A stretch of 58,942 bases of DNA from Lachnospiraceae bacterium (lineage in GTDB: Bacteria > Bacillota > Clostridia > Lachnospirales > Lachnospiraceae): contig JAFUYB010000074.1 of NCBI GenBank assembly GCA_017470735.1, forward strand, positions 1 to 58,942, written 5' to 3'. Positions 26,744 to 35,172 of the stretch are shown piece by piece. The notes under the pieces are model-generated. The model ran no database searches. It had not been told where the DNA came from and saw nothing but the letters and a program-made list of their open reading frames with translations. Each line of letters begins with the position of its first letter. Position 1 is the stretch's first letter. A program made the translations under genes and the position numbers.

Positions 26744-28096
26744 ATGAAGAAAAAGATCATCAGCATGCTGTTGGCATCATCCATGATCCTGACCCTGGCT
26801 GCCTGCGGCGGCGGTTCGGGATCGGGCACATCGGATTCATCATCAGGAGATCAGGACGCGGCTTCCGGGGACGCTGCAGCGATCACCCTCTGGCAGCCGA
26901 CAGACAAGGAATCGGTTGAAAACTGGTGGGTAGAAAAGCTCGACGAGTGGAACAGCGAGCATCCGGACATCCAGGTAACCCGTGAAGCGATTGACCGTTC
27001 GGATTCTTACGCTTATGAGAACAAAGTCGCGACAGCGGTGACTTCCAATGACCTGCCGGACATCCTGTTTGTTGACGGACCGCAGGTATCCTATTATGCG
27101 GCAAATGGTATTACCATCCCGATCACACAGTATTTTGAAGACACATCGGATTTCACGGAGTCTACCATCAACCAGTGTACCTATGACGGTGATCTGTACG
27201 CGATCTCCGCAACGGAGTCTTCCGTCGCGTTCTACTACAATAAAGATATGCTGCGTGAAAACGGCGTAGATGTAGACGATCTGGATTCCCGCACATTGGA
27301 CAATCCAATCACCTGGTCTGAGATGCGCGATATCGCGGAAAAATGCACGACGGACAGTTATGTCGGCACACATATCGTCATGGATCATGGCGAGGGTTTG
27401 CCCTACGCGCTTGAGCCGATGTACATCTCCGAGGGCAAGGATTACATTTCCGATGACGGCAGCAAGGCAGACAGTTATGTCAACAGCAAGGAATCCGTCA
27501 AGACGACAGCATTCCTGGCAGATCTGATCGCAAACGGCTATGCAAATGTAGATCCGATCACGGACGAATTTTTGAACAAAGCATGCGCCACGGAGATCGG
27601 CGGTTCATGGGAAATCGCGACATTGGAGCAGAGCGCTGACTTTGACTGGGGCGTGACCTACTATCCGGTTTCCGACGATACCAAGAAAGCAGTTTCTCCG
27701 TGCGGTGACTGGTCGGCAGCTATTACGAAAGACTGCCAGAATCCGGATGCGGCGGCGGAGTTCCTGCAGTGGCTGATGGCAACGGATAATGTCGCTTCCT
27801 ATGCGGCAGCGATCGCAAAACCGGCAGCCCGCGCTTCGGCATACGATGATGAGGCAATGGCAGAGTACAAGGAAGGCGCCCGCGCGCTGATCGTGGAGCA
27901 GCTTCAGAATACGGCGGCACCCCGTCCGAGGACACCTTCTTATTCCACATTCTCTACGGATTATGCGGAAGCCATGACCAATATCTTCGCGGAAGCCGCT
28001 TCCAACGGAACGGTAGACGAAAGCTACATCCAGGAGCAGATGGATGGCGTGGCGTCAGGCTTTGAAGAGGATTACGAGACATACTACGCGAACTGA
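26744..28096 (+). CDS. Extracellular solute-binding lipoprotein (CUT1 type), locus 2
   Basis: A 450-residue binding protein. The signal MKKKIISMLLASSMILTLAAC carries lipobox LAAC, followed by a Gly/Ser/Asp linker. The mature chain (ITLWQPTDKESVENWWVEKLDEWNSEHPDIQV) is of the UgpB/MalE class, not the larger LplA class of locus 1. Tryptophans in the first lobe fit sugar stacking. The ATG at 26744 follows AAGGAGGAGAGG; earlier in-frame starts lie in the leader. With the GH32 downstream, fructo-oligosaccharide or sucrose binding is likely. A hairpin after the gene may keep binding protein levels above permease levels. Confidence 0.88.
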   Translation: MKKKIISMLLASSMILTLAACGGGSGSGTSDSSSGDQDAASGDAAAITLWQPTDKESVENWWVEKLDEWNSEHPDIQVTREAIDRSDSYAYENKVATAVTSNDLPDILFVDGPQVSYYAANGITIPITQYFEDTSDFTESTINQCTYDGDLYAISATESSVAFYYNKDMLRENGVDVDDLDSRTLDNPITWSEMRDIAEKCTTDSYVGTHIVMDHGEGLPYALEPMYISEGKDYISDDGSKADSYVNSKESVKTTAFLADLIANGYANVDPITDEFLNKACATEIGGSWEIATLEQSADFDWGVTYYPVSDDTKKAVSPCGDWSAAITKDCQNPDAAAEFLQWLMATDNVASYAAAIAKPAARASAYDDEAMAEYKEGARALIVEQLQNTAAPRPRTPSYSTFSTDYAEAMTNIFAEAASNGTVDESYIQEQMDGVASGFEEDYETYYAN

Positions 28097-28216
28097 TCCT
28101 TTTCGCAGGTTCCATTATAAATACCGTATCAGACGGTTATTAGCATTTGACCCTCCAATTGTTTACAGGCGTATCCCGCTGTGCCCGAAAGATACTGCAG
28201 GTATCCGAAAAAGGGG

Positions 28217-28237
28217 CGGCGCGGTACGCCGTATTTT
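28217..28237 (+). terminator. Weak intra-operon terminator or processing hairpin
   Basis: CGGCG (28217-28221) pairs with CGCCG (28227-28231), followed by TATTTTT. It sits in the 176-base gap between the binding protein and its permeases, where partial termination is usual in CUT1 operons. Confidence 0.5.
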
Positions 28238-28272
28238 TACAAAGCTAACCAAAGAAAAGAAAGGAGGCTGTC

Positions 28273-29169
28273 GTGGCAACATCAGGCAATATGTCCATGA
28301 GAAAGCGTGGCGAGAGGATCGCCGCCTATGTATTCACCTGTCCGGCAATCGCGCTGCTGATCGCGTTTCTTATGGTTCCGATGGTATATACGGTTTATTA
28401 TTCCGTGTTCCAGTATCAGGTCATGCGTCCGGATGACATCGTGTTTATCGGACTGGAAAACTACAAAAAGCTGTTCGCCGACCCGGATTTCTGGAAAGCG
28501 TTAAAAAACACTTTCTACTTCACGGTTCTTGTCGTTCCGTTCCAGCTTGTTCTAGCATTGGCATTGGCGATGCTCGTTTCCAAAAAGTTTAAGGGCGTGG
28601 CTGTTTTCCGGACCATGTACTTCAGTCCGCAGCTGACCTCGATGGTTGTTATTGCAGTACTGTGGACGGTGCTGTACAATTCCAACCCCAATACCGGACT
28701 GATCAATTCCATGCTCGTCGGGCTGGGATTGGAGCCGATCAATTTTTTGACGAATACAAAAACGGCAATGAACGCGATCATCTTCATGTCCGCATGGCAG
28801 GGCGCGGGCTATCAGATGATGATCTTTCTGGCAGGACTGCAGGGAATCCCGCGGGATCAATACGAAGCGGCCTCAGTGGACGGCGCCAATTCGCTCCAGC
28901 AGTTTGTCAGCATCACCCTTCCCAACTTAAAAGGGACGATCAAATATGTCATTATGATCACGATGATCCAGGCAATGAAGCTGTTTACACAGCCGTATGT
29001 CATGACGCAGGGCGGACCGCAGAACGCGACCAAGACGATGGTGTATTATATTTACACGCAGGGCTTCCAGAAAGGCAATTTCGGATACGCCTGCTCGGTC
29101 GCGGCGGTATTCTTTGTGATCGTGGTCGCGATGTCACTGATCTTACAGAAACTGACAGCAGAGGATTGA
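28273..29169 (+). CDS. Sugar ABC importer permease (UgpA/MalF type), locus 2
   Basis: A 298-residue permease with six spans. It begins at GTG, five bases after AAGGAGG; an ATG start is not available in a good position. Conserved features: CPAIALLIAFLMVPMVYTVYYSVFQY for the first span and the coupling loop QYEAASVDGANSLQQFVSITLPNLKGTI, then AMKLFTQPYVMTQGGPQNATKTMVYYIYTQGF, very typical of CUT1 permeases. It pairs with the next gene. As in locus 1 no ATPase is encoded nearby. Confidence 0.9.
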   Translation: MATSGNMSMRKRGERIAAYVFTCPAIALLIAFLMVPMVYTVYYSVFQYQVMRPDDIVFIGLENYKKLFADPDFWKALKNTFYFTVLVVPFQLVLALALAMLVSKKFKGVAVFRTMYFSPQLTSMVVIAVLWTVLYNSNPNTGLINSMLVGLGLEPINFLTNTKTAMNAIIFMSAWQGAGYQMMIFLAGLQGIPRDQYEAASVDGANSLQQFVSITLPNLKGTIKYVIMITMIQAMKLFTQPYVMTQGGPQNATKTMVYYIYTQGFQKGNFGYACSVAAVFFVIVVAMSLILQKLTAED

Positions 29170-29188
29170 GAAAGGAGGAAATTGCGCT

Positions 29189-30034
29189 ATGAAATCAAAA
29201 AAGGCTTCCGCATTTTTGGGAAAATTCCTGTTCTACTGCGGCAATACCATCATCGGCATTATCTTTGTCTCGCCTCTGGTCTGGATGATCTCGGCGTCGT
29301 TTAAGCCTGAAGCAAAGATCTTTGCCAACATGAACTCGATCACCACCTTTTTCCCGGTGGATGCGTCGCTGGACAACTATTTTGAGGTGTTCCGGCGGAT
29401 CAACATGGCAAATGTATTCAAGAATACCCTGGTGTACATCGCGCTGATTCTGGTTTTTGATTTGATCCTTAATTCCATCTGCGGCTATGCCCTGGCAAAG
29501 TTCGACTTCAAGGGCAGGAAGCTGATGCTCAGCTTTATCGTGGCATTGATGGTGCTGCCGATGGAAGCGATTTTACTTCCGCTGTACATCGAAATGTCGC
29601 AGCTCGGATGGGTCAATACCTTGACCGCTCTGGTTGTGCCGTTCATCGCGAAGTGTTTTTCCATCTATATGTTTTACAATTTCTTCCACGATATTCCGAA
29701 TGACCTGATCGAGGCGGCGGCGATCGATGGAAGCTCACCGATCGGAACATTCTTTAAGATTGTCATGCCGATTTCCAAAACGGTATACGCGACTGTATTC
29801 ATCCTGGATTTCGTGGCACACTGGAATGACTTCATGTGGCCGTTTCTGGTCATGACCGGCGAGGACAAGCGGACGATCCAGCTGGCGGTACAATCGTTCT
29901 TCAGCACGAGCCCGGTACACTACAGCGCGATCATGGCGGCCCTGGTCGTATCGGCACTCCCGATGATCGTGATGTTCATCTTCATGCAGAAGTACTATGT
30001 CGAAGGAATCGCGTCCTCAGGCATCAAAGGCTGA
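29189..30034 (+). CDS. Sugar ABC importer permease (UgpE/MalG type), locus 2
   Basis: A 281-residue permease with about six spans. It contains SPLVWMISASFKPEAKIF at the first periplasmic boundary, the coupling loop LIEAAAIDGSSPIGTFFKIVMPISKTV, and the usual MQKYYVEGIASSGIKG end. GAAAGGAGGAAA precedes the ATG, 19 bases after the partner permease. Sequence class and length differ from the LplC permease of locus 1, so the two loci took their transporters from different families. Confidence 0.9.
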   Translation: MKSKKASAFLGKFLFYCGNTIIGIIFVSPLVWMISASFKPEAKIFANMNSITTFFPVDASLDNYFEVFRRINMANVFKNTLVYIALILVFDLILNSICGYALAKFDFKGRKLMLSFIVALMVLPMEAILLPLYIEMSQLGWVNTLTALVVPFIAKCFSIYMFYNFFHDIPNDLIEAAAIDGSSPIGTFFKIVMPISKTVYATVFILDFVAHWNDFMWPFLVMTGEDKRTIQLAVQSFFSTSPVHYSAIMAALVVSALPMIVMFIFMQKYYVEGIASSGIKG

Positions 30035-30056
30035 TGCTCACCAAGCGGAATAGTGT

Positions 30057-30085
30057 TTGAAAATTGCCATACAACACGATATAAT
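30057..30085 (+). promoter_or_regulatory. Promoter of the locus 2 LacI gene
   Basis: TTGAAA (30057-30062), 17 bases, TATAAT (30080-30085), about 75 bases before the regulator start. It would let the repressor and following GH32 be expressed independently of the transporter operon. Confidence 0.65.
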
Positions 30086-30158
30086 GGTGACATTAATGAA
30101 ACAGACTGTGCTCCCGTTGTCGGACAGGAGCACTGGCAGGCAGGAGTGAAAGGAAAGT

Positions 30159-31154
30159 ATGGCAACCATCCAGGATGTGGCAAAGCGAGCGGGAGTCGGT
30201 GCTGCCACCGTCTCCCGCGTTTTAAGCGGCAACGGCTATGTGAAGCAGGAGACAAGGGAACGCGTGCAGCAGGCGATCGACGAACTGCACTATACGCCGA
30301 ATGAAATGGCACGGAATCTTTTTTTCCGGAAGAGCAGTATTGTAGCGGTGATCGTGCCGGAGCTGGCGCATCCATTCTTCACGGAAATAGTCAATGCGGT
30401 AGAAGTTGCGCTGTCTGCCGCCGGATATCAGGCGATGGTCTGCAATACTTTTTACGAACAAAGCTATGAGCTTCGCTATATCGATATGTTAAAAAGGCAG
30501 ATCGTGGACGGCATCATCTTTGCGGCGCATACTTCGCAGGGATTGGATCAGTATCAGAATCTGCACCGTCCTATTGTCGGCATTGACCGAAACCTGGGCA
30601 AAGATATCCCTTGCGTCGCAGCGGATCATGAAACCGGCGGAAGGCTGGCGGCAGAAGAACTGCTTTCGTGCGGCTGCAAAAATGTCGTGCAGTTTGTCGG
30701 CCGGAAGGAACGGGTGGTATCTTCCTATGACCGGCGGCATGTGGTTTTTGAAAAAGTCATGAAGCAGCATGGTGTATCATGCCACTCCGTTGACATTTAT
30801 TGGCGGTCGTTCGCATCGGATTCTTTTCAGAAATCCGCAGCAGAGGCGTTTACGAAATATCCTGAAACGGACGGTGTCTTTGGCGCTGATTTATATGCCA
30901 TGGCAGCCATGCAGTATGCGCTGCAGATTGGAAGACGGATACCGGAGGATGTGCGGATCGTCGCCTATGACGGGACGAATGCGACACGGTTCATGACGCC
31001 GGGGATGACGGCCGTCTGCCAGCCAATAGAAGAGATTGCCCGGGAGTCTGTCCGTATGATTACGGATCTGATCCAGGGAAAGGAATTACAACAGAACAAT
31101 ATTACCCTGCCGGTGACACTGCGACGGAGGGATTCCACGGGGGCGGGAGGATGA
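30159..31154 (+). CDS. LacI family repressor of sugar locus 2
   Basis: A 331-residue LacI/GalR regulator. The DNA-binding part TIQDVAKRAGVGAATVSRVLSGNGYVKQETRERVQQAIDELHYTPNEMARNL is canonical, and the effector domain includes PIVGIDRNLG and IVAYDGTNATRFM. It lies between the transporter and the GH32 genes of the same locus. The TGTGGAACGGGTTTCACA boxes upstream of the binding protein are its probable targets. Compared with the locus 1 regulator it is clearly diverged, and the operators of the two loci also differ, so the loci are likely controlled separately. Confidence 0.9.
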   Translation: MATIQDVAKRAGVGAATVSRVLSGNGYVKQETRERVQQAIDELHYTPNEMARNLFFRKSSIVAVIVPELAHPFFTEIVNAVEVALSAAGYQAMVCNTFYEQSYELRYIDMLKRQIVDGIIFAAHTSQGLDQYQNLHRPIVGIDRNLGKDIPCVAADHETGGRLAAEELLSCGCKNVVQFVGRKERVVSSYDRRHVVFEKVMKQHGVSCHSVDIYWRSFASDSFQKSAAEAFTKYPETDGVFGADLYAMAAMQYALQIGRRIPEDVRIVAYDGTNATRFMTPGMTAVCQPIEEIARESVRMITDLIQGKELQQNNITLPVTLRRRDSTGAGG

Positions 31155-31216
31155 AACAGCGCTTTCTCTGACAGCCTTGTAAAGTGTGCCGGAGGATTTT
31201 GGAAAGGAATATGATC

Positions 31217-32704
31217 ATGGAAAAAAATCTGCTTGCACAGGCGAGAAAGTATGAGAAAACCTACGGCGAACAGATTTCGCCTGAGGAGCGTCCGGTGTAT
31301 CATGTATCTCCGACAGTAGGATGGCTGAACGATCCGAACGGGTTTTCTTTTTACAACGGCAAATACCATCTGTTTTACCAATACAACCCTTACAGCACGC
31401 GCTGGTCGTCTCTGCACTGGGGACATCTCGTTTCCGAAGATTTGATCCATTGGGACCGGCTTCCCGCGGTAATGGCTCCCGACGAGGAGTACGACAATGC
31501 GGGCGTCTGGTCGGGCAGCGCGGTGGCCCTTCCCGACGGGCGGCACCTTTTGATGTACACGGGGATGCATGTCAGCCAGCTTGAGGATGGCAGCGTCGAT
31601 ATCCAACAGACCCAGTGTCTGGCATACGGCGACGGGGTCGATTACGAGAAATACGAGGGAAACCCGGTCATCCGTCCTGAGATTTTGCCTGAGGGAAGCA
31701 GCAAGGAGGATTTCCGCGATCCCAAGCTGTGGTGGGATGAAGAAGAACAGTGCTTTTACGCCGTAGCATGCAGCAGGACGGCACACGACGGCGGGGCAGT
31801 AGTACTGTTTCGCAGCGCAGACGCGGTTCAATGGGAATATGTGTCCACGATCGACAAAAGTGACAACAAGCACGGGACGATGTGGGAATGTCCGGATTTC
31901 TTTTCGCTGGACGGCACGGATGTACTGATCGTTTCTCCGATGGAAATGCTTGCGGAGGGGCTGGAATTCCACAACGGGCAGAATGTGGCATTTCTGCTGG
32001 GAAGCTATGACAAAAAGCAGCATACATTCCACCGTAAGGAAATCCACGCATTGGATCATGGTCTGGATTTTTACGCGCCGCAGAGCCTTTTGGCTCCGGA
32101 CGGGCGGAGGATTCTGATCGCGTGGATGCAGTCGCCGGAGAACCAGCACAGCCAGCCGCACGGGATCAAGTGGTTCGGGCAGATGACAGTACCCAGGGAG
32201 CTGTCCATCAAAAAGGGCAAGCTCATCCAGACACCGGTCCGGGAGTTGAAACAGTTCCGTAAGAATCCGGTTGCTTATCAGAACATCTATATCCGGGAGC
32301 GTCTGCGCCTGCCCGGGGTGAGCGGACGGAGCGTGGATATGACGGTGGCAGTGCGTCCGGCAGGCGGGGCATTGTATCAGAAATTCACCATCAAGGTGGC
32401 AAAGGACGCCGATTGCTATACCGCTGTCACCTACGATCCCAACAACAGTGTCCTGCGCTTTGACCGCAGTCATTCGGGCTTCCGTTATGACATTGTCGCG
32501 ACGCGCAAGGCGCACATCCGTTACCAGAAGGGAAAGATCAAGCTTCGCCTGCTGATCGACCGTTTTTCAGTTGAAGTATTTGTCAACGACGGCGAGCAGG
32601 TGCTGACTGCCACGCTGTACACGCCGCAGAGTGCGGACGGCATTTCCTTTGAGGCGACCGGTTCGGCAATCATCGATGTAAAAAAATACGATCTGGTGGT
32701 GTGA
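31217..32704 (+). CDS. GH32 beta-fructosidase (sucrose/FOS hydrolase), locus 2
   Basis: A 495-residue cytoplasmic GH32 enzyme, paralogue of the one at 23087. Active-site residues are all present: D39 (WLNDPNG), D168 (FRDPK) and E224 (WECPDF). Like the paralogue it ends with a beta-sandwich (LLIDRFSVEVFVNDGEQVLTA). I use the ATG at 31217, eight bases after AAAGGA; upstream in-frame codons back to 31184 lack a site. It is followed two bases later by its YesL protein. Duplicate enzymes with different importers suggest chain-length or linkage specialisation (inference). Confidence 0.92.
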   Translation: MEKNLLAQARKYEKTYGEQISPEERPVYHVSPTVGWLNDPNGFSFYNGKYHLFYQYNPYSTRWSSLHWGHLVSEDLIHWDRLPAVMAPDEEYDNAGVWSGSAVALPDGRHLLMYTGMHVSQLEDGSVDIQQTQCLAYGDGVDYEKYEGNPVIRPEILPEGSSKEDFRDPKLWWDEEEQCFYAVACSRTAHDGGAVVLFRSADAVQWEYVSTIDKSDNKHGTMWECPDFFSLDGTDVLIVSPMEMLAEGLEFHNGQNVAFLLGSYDKKQHTFHRKEIHALDHGLDFYAPQSLLAPDGRRILIAWMQSPENQHSQPHGIKWFGQMTVPRELSIKKGKLIQTPVRELKQFRKNPVAYQNIYIRERLRLPGVSGRSVDMTVAVRPAGGALYQKFTIKVAKDADCYTAVTYDPNNSVLRFDRSHSGFRYDIVATRKAHIRYQKGKIKLRLLIDRFSVEVFVNDGEQVLTATLYTPQSADGISFEATGSAIIDVKKYDLVV

Positions 32705-32705
32705 T

Positions 32706-33347
32706 ATGAAATTTTTGCAGGATGATACCGTATTGACAAGAGCCTTGAGCCGGTTTATCGAAATCGTGCTTGCCAATGCGCTCTGGCTGATCGGAAGCCT
32801 GCCGGTCTTTACGGCCGGCGCATCTACGACGGCGCTGTATTCCGTGACGCTGTCGATGGCAGAGGGTGACGGGCAGGGGATTATCTCCACATTTTTTGCT
32901 TCTTACAAAAAGAACTTCCTGCGGTCAACTGCCGTGTTTTTTGCGCTGCTGTTCGCCGGAGTATTTCTGGCAGCAGATCTTTGGAGCGCCGCCCATTGGG
33001 ATGTGCCGTTTCAGTTTATTCTGGAAATCCTGATCTTGTCTGCAGGCTATTTTTATCTGCTGATTGCCAGCCACGCTTTTGCCGGGCTGGCATATTTCAG
33101 CGGATCTCCGTTTCATGTCTTAAAGAAAGTTTTCGGTCTTGCCGTCCGCAACGGCATCTATACGGTCTTTGTGATGGTCTTAAGTGTTTTTCCGTTTCTT
33201 TTTCTGGCAAAGCAGTTTGCTTCTGTTTATTTTGGACAGTGGCTGATCCTGTTTCTGCTGTTTGGCAATGGCCTGATCGCCTATCTGAATTCGCTGCATC
33301 TGGCAAGGCTGTTTGCTTCTGACGCGCAGCGGGGAGCCGGAGCGTAA
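32706..33347 (+). CDS. YesL/DUF624 family membrane protein, locus 2
   Basis: A 213-residue membrane protein of about five spans beginning MKFLQDDTVLTRALSRFIEIVLANALWLIGSLPVFTAGAST, matching the YesL family and the locus 1 copy (24607). It starts two bases after the GH32 stop without a strong separate ribosome site, so it depends on GH32 translation. The conserved GH32-YesL adjacency in both loci argues that the pair was duplicated as a unit. Confidence 0.85.
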   Translation: MKFLQDDTVLTRALSRFIEIVLANALWLIGSLPVFTAGASTTALYSVTLSMAEGDGQGIISTFFASYKKNFLRSTAVFFALLFAGVFLAADLWSAAHWDVPFQFILEILILSAGYFYLLIASHAFAGLAYFSGSPFHVLKKVFGLAVRNGIYTVFVMVLSVFPFLFLAKQFASVYFGQWLILFLLFGNGLIAYLNSLHLARLFASDAQRGAGA

Positions 33348-33350
33348 GAG

Positions 33351-33406
33351 TTGACAAGCTGCAGGCACGGTGCTATACTGCCTCATGTAATGATAGTTAT
33401 TACATG
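33351..33406 (+). promoter_or_regulatory. Promoter and Rrf2-type operator of the macrodomain operon
   Basis: TTGACA (33351-33356), 17 bases, TATACT (33374-33379). The dyad CATGTAAT-N7-ATTACATG (33384-33406) begins four bases after the -10 box. Position and symmetry fit autorepression by the Rrf2 protein encoded next. Confidence 0.82.
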
Positions 33407-33423
33407 ATAGCGGAGATAGTGAA

Positions 33424-33876
33424 ATGCAGATTACAAGTAAATTTACAATAGCAGTTCATATCGTTATTGCCGTCGATTATTTTAAGGACAGCCAGAAAGT
33501 GACCAGCAATTTTCTGGCAGGCAGCGTAGGGGCAAATCCCGTGATCGTCCGGAATGTCATGGGTGATCTTAAGAACGCCGGGATCATCTCGATCAGCCAG
33601 GGGAAGAGCGGCATGGCGCTGGCGAGGGTGCTTGAGGATATCACCTTCTACGATGTATATCGGGCCGTATCCTGCGTCAGCGACGAGGGGCTGTTCCATT
33701 TTCATGAAAAGCCCAATATGGACTGTCCGGTGGGCAGGAACATCCATAAGGTTCTGGATGAAGAGCTTTTAGGCGTACAGAATGCCATGGAAGCCCAAAT
33801 GAAAGCGGTAAAGCTTTCCGATATCGTAAATAAAACACGCAGGGAAATAGCAAATGAAGTAAATTCGCAAGCATAA
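33424..33876 (+). CDS. Rrf2 family transcriptional regulator
   Basis: A 150-residue winged-helix regulator, second Rrf2 of the window. Residues about 1-70: MQITSKFTIAVHIVIAVDYF, then SNFLAGSVGANPVIVRNVMGDLKNAGIISISQG. The C-terminal part has the DCPVGRNIH motif of YwnA-like members, with one cysteine in that position and not the three-cysteine iron-sulfur site. It lies directly behind a consensus promoter carrying a dyad and 24 bases before a macrodomain protein, so it probably regulates itself and that enzyme. Confidence 0.88.
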   Translation: MQITSKFTIAVHIVIAVDYFKDSQKVTSNFLAGSVGANPVIVRNVMGDLKNAGIISISQGKSGMALARVLEDITFYDVYRAVSCVSDEGLFHFHEKPNMDCPVGRNIHKVLDEELLGVQNAMEAQMKAVKLSDIVNKTRREIANEVNSQA

Positions 33877-33900
33877 ACGAACCAAAAAGGCGGTGCGGAC

Positions 33901-34680
33901 ATGACACAGGATGAGAGAAGAGTATTTCTTATAGAGCATCTGCTGAAGGAGCAGAAGCGGATCAGGGTATCAAAAATGCCCCAAAACGCGGATGGGCAGA
34001 GACAGCTTTTGCGGTCGCTTATGAATGTGCGGATGCCGGATCCGGTATCGGATGGGTTTTTGGCGGTGCAGGATGAATATCTAAAAGAGCGAAACCGTGA
34101 GCGCGGCATCACGGATGCGGAGGAACTGTCGCCGGTCAGTACGGATGACAGGCTCTATATCTGGCAGGGCGATATCACTACTTTAAAATGCGATGCAGTC
34201 GTGAACGCCTGCAACAGCCAGATGCTCGGCTGCTTCCAGCCGATGCATTCCTGCATCGACAATTTCATTCATACCTATGCGGGTATCCAGTTGCGGCTCA
34301 GGATGAATGAGATCATGGAAGCGCAGGGGCATGAGGAGCCGACCGGGCAGGCAAAGATCACATCCGGATATAATCTGCCGGCAAAGTATGTGCTGCACAC
34401 CGTAGGACCGATCGTCAGCGGTCCTCTTACAAAGGAGCATGAGGATCTGCTTGCGTCATGCTATCGATCCTGCCTGGAGCTTGCGGCAGCAAACGGCGTG
34501 AAGTCGATCGCGTTCTGCTGCCTATCCACCGGCGTATTTATGTTCCCAAACCGGCGGGCGGCGGAGATTGCCGTTGAGACAGTGAAGAACTGGCTGGAAG
34601 AGACCGGGAGTGATATGAAGGTGATATTCAATGTTTTCAAGGATGTTGATTTGGAGATTTACGAGCAGTTGTTGACATGA
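33901..34680 (+). CDS. Zinc-dependent macrodomain protein (protein-ADP-ribose hydrolase)
   Basis: A 259-residue protein. After about 85 helical residues comes a macrodomain: LYIWQGDITTLKCDAVVNACNSQMLGCFQPMHSCIDNFIHTYAG. The C-x4-H-x-C pattern inside it is the zinc site that marks the Zn-macrodomain class, which removes ADP-ribose from proteins. GPIVSGP and FCCLSTGVFMFPNRRAAEIA complete the ligand loops. In streptococci and staphylococci this class is encoded with a sirtuin-like ADP-ribosyltransferase and a lipoylated GcvH-like carrier; neither is next to it here. Its partner is the Rrf2 regulator upstream. Confidence 0.9.
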   Translation: MTQDERRVFLIEHLLKEQKRIRVSKMPQNADGQRQLLRSLMNVRMPDPVSDGFLAVQDEYLKERNRERGITDAEELSPVSTDDRLYIWQGDITTLKCDAVVNACNSQMLGCFQPMHSCIDNFIHTYAGIQLRLRMNEIMEAQGHEEPTGQAKITSGYNLPAKYVLHTVGPIVSGPLTKEHEDLLASCYRSCLELAAANGVKSIAFCCLSTGVFMFPNRRAAEIAVETVKNWLEETGSDMKVIFNVFKDVDLEIYEQLLT

Positions 34681-34698
34681 ACCGAACAGTAACTAACA

Positions 34699-34746
34699 TT
34701 TACATTTTTCCTCATTAATGTTACAATAGTTAGCCGTAATGACGGC
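34699..34746 (+). promoter_or_regulatory. Promoter upstream of the broken ion-channel gene
   Basis: TTTACA (34699-34704), 17 bases, TACAAT (34722-34727). TAACATT (34694-34700) and AATGTTA (34717-34723) form a dyad across it, and a small hairpin GCCGT-aatg-ACGGC (34733-34746) follows. Confidence 0.55.
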
Positions 34747-34802
34747 AAGAACATCCCATTTTTTACCGGGGAGTTTTGCAGATTATCGCAGGTTGAGGTG
34801 GA

Positions 34803-35072
34803 ATGAGAAGGCGTTTATTTGAAATAATTGAATTGTCCGATGACGACGACAGGCCCGGAATAATTTACGACGCCATTATGCTCATCGCCATAATCATAAG
34901 TATAATACCATTGGCGTTTAAGGAGTCACCTCCCCCGTTTTCGGTATCTAACTTAATCACCGCCATGATCTTTGTGGCGCTGCCCTCCGGCGTCATCACG
35001 GCGGGATATATGGACGTAATAAAAAGGACAACTCAATCTGGTGATGACGGACGTTCGGCAACCATTAAATAG
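34803..35072 (+). pseudogene. Internally deleted voltage-gated ion channel-like gene
   Basis: The 89-residue frame starts like a bacterial Kv-type ion transporter (RRRLFEIIELSDDDDRPGIIYDAIMLIAIIISIIPLAF, the first span). It then jumps to VALPSGVITAGYMDVIKR, which in the family lies at the end of the last span after the selectivity filter. Spans two to five, the voltage sensor and the TVGYG-type filter are missing. The frame is kept across the joint, so a small product could still be made, but it cannot form a channel. Confidence 0.7.
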
Positions 35073-35172
35073 CCGGAAACCGTTCGAAGTCGCAAAGCGA
35101 CGAGTTACGGGATCGGATCCGACGGATAAAGTCAGATGATAAACTGGCGTTATTGTCAGGAGGAATAAGTTT

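Noticed and set aside
30965-32515. Very long minus-strand open frame (516 codons) opposite the second GH32 gene
   Set aside because: It is a mirror of the GC-rich GH32 coding strand; composition is Arg/His/Pro-biased with no domain, signal or ribosome site.
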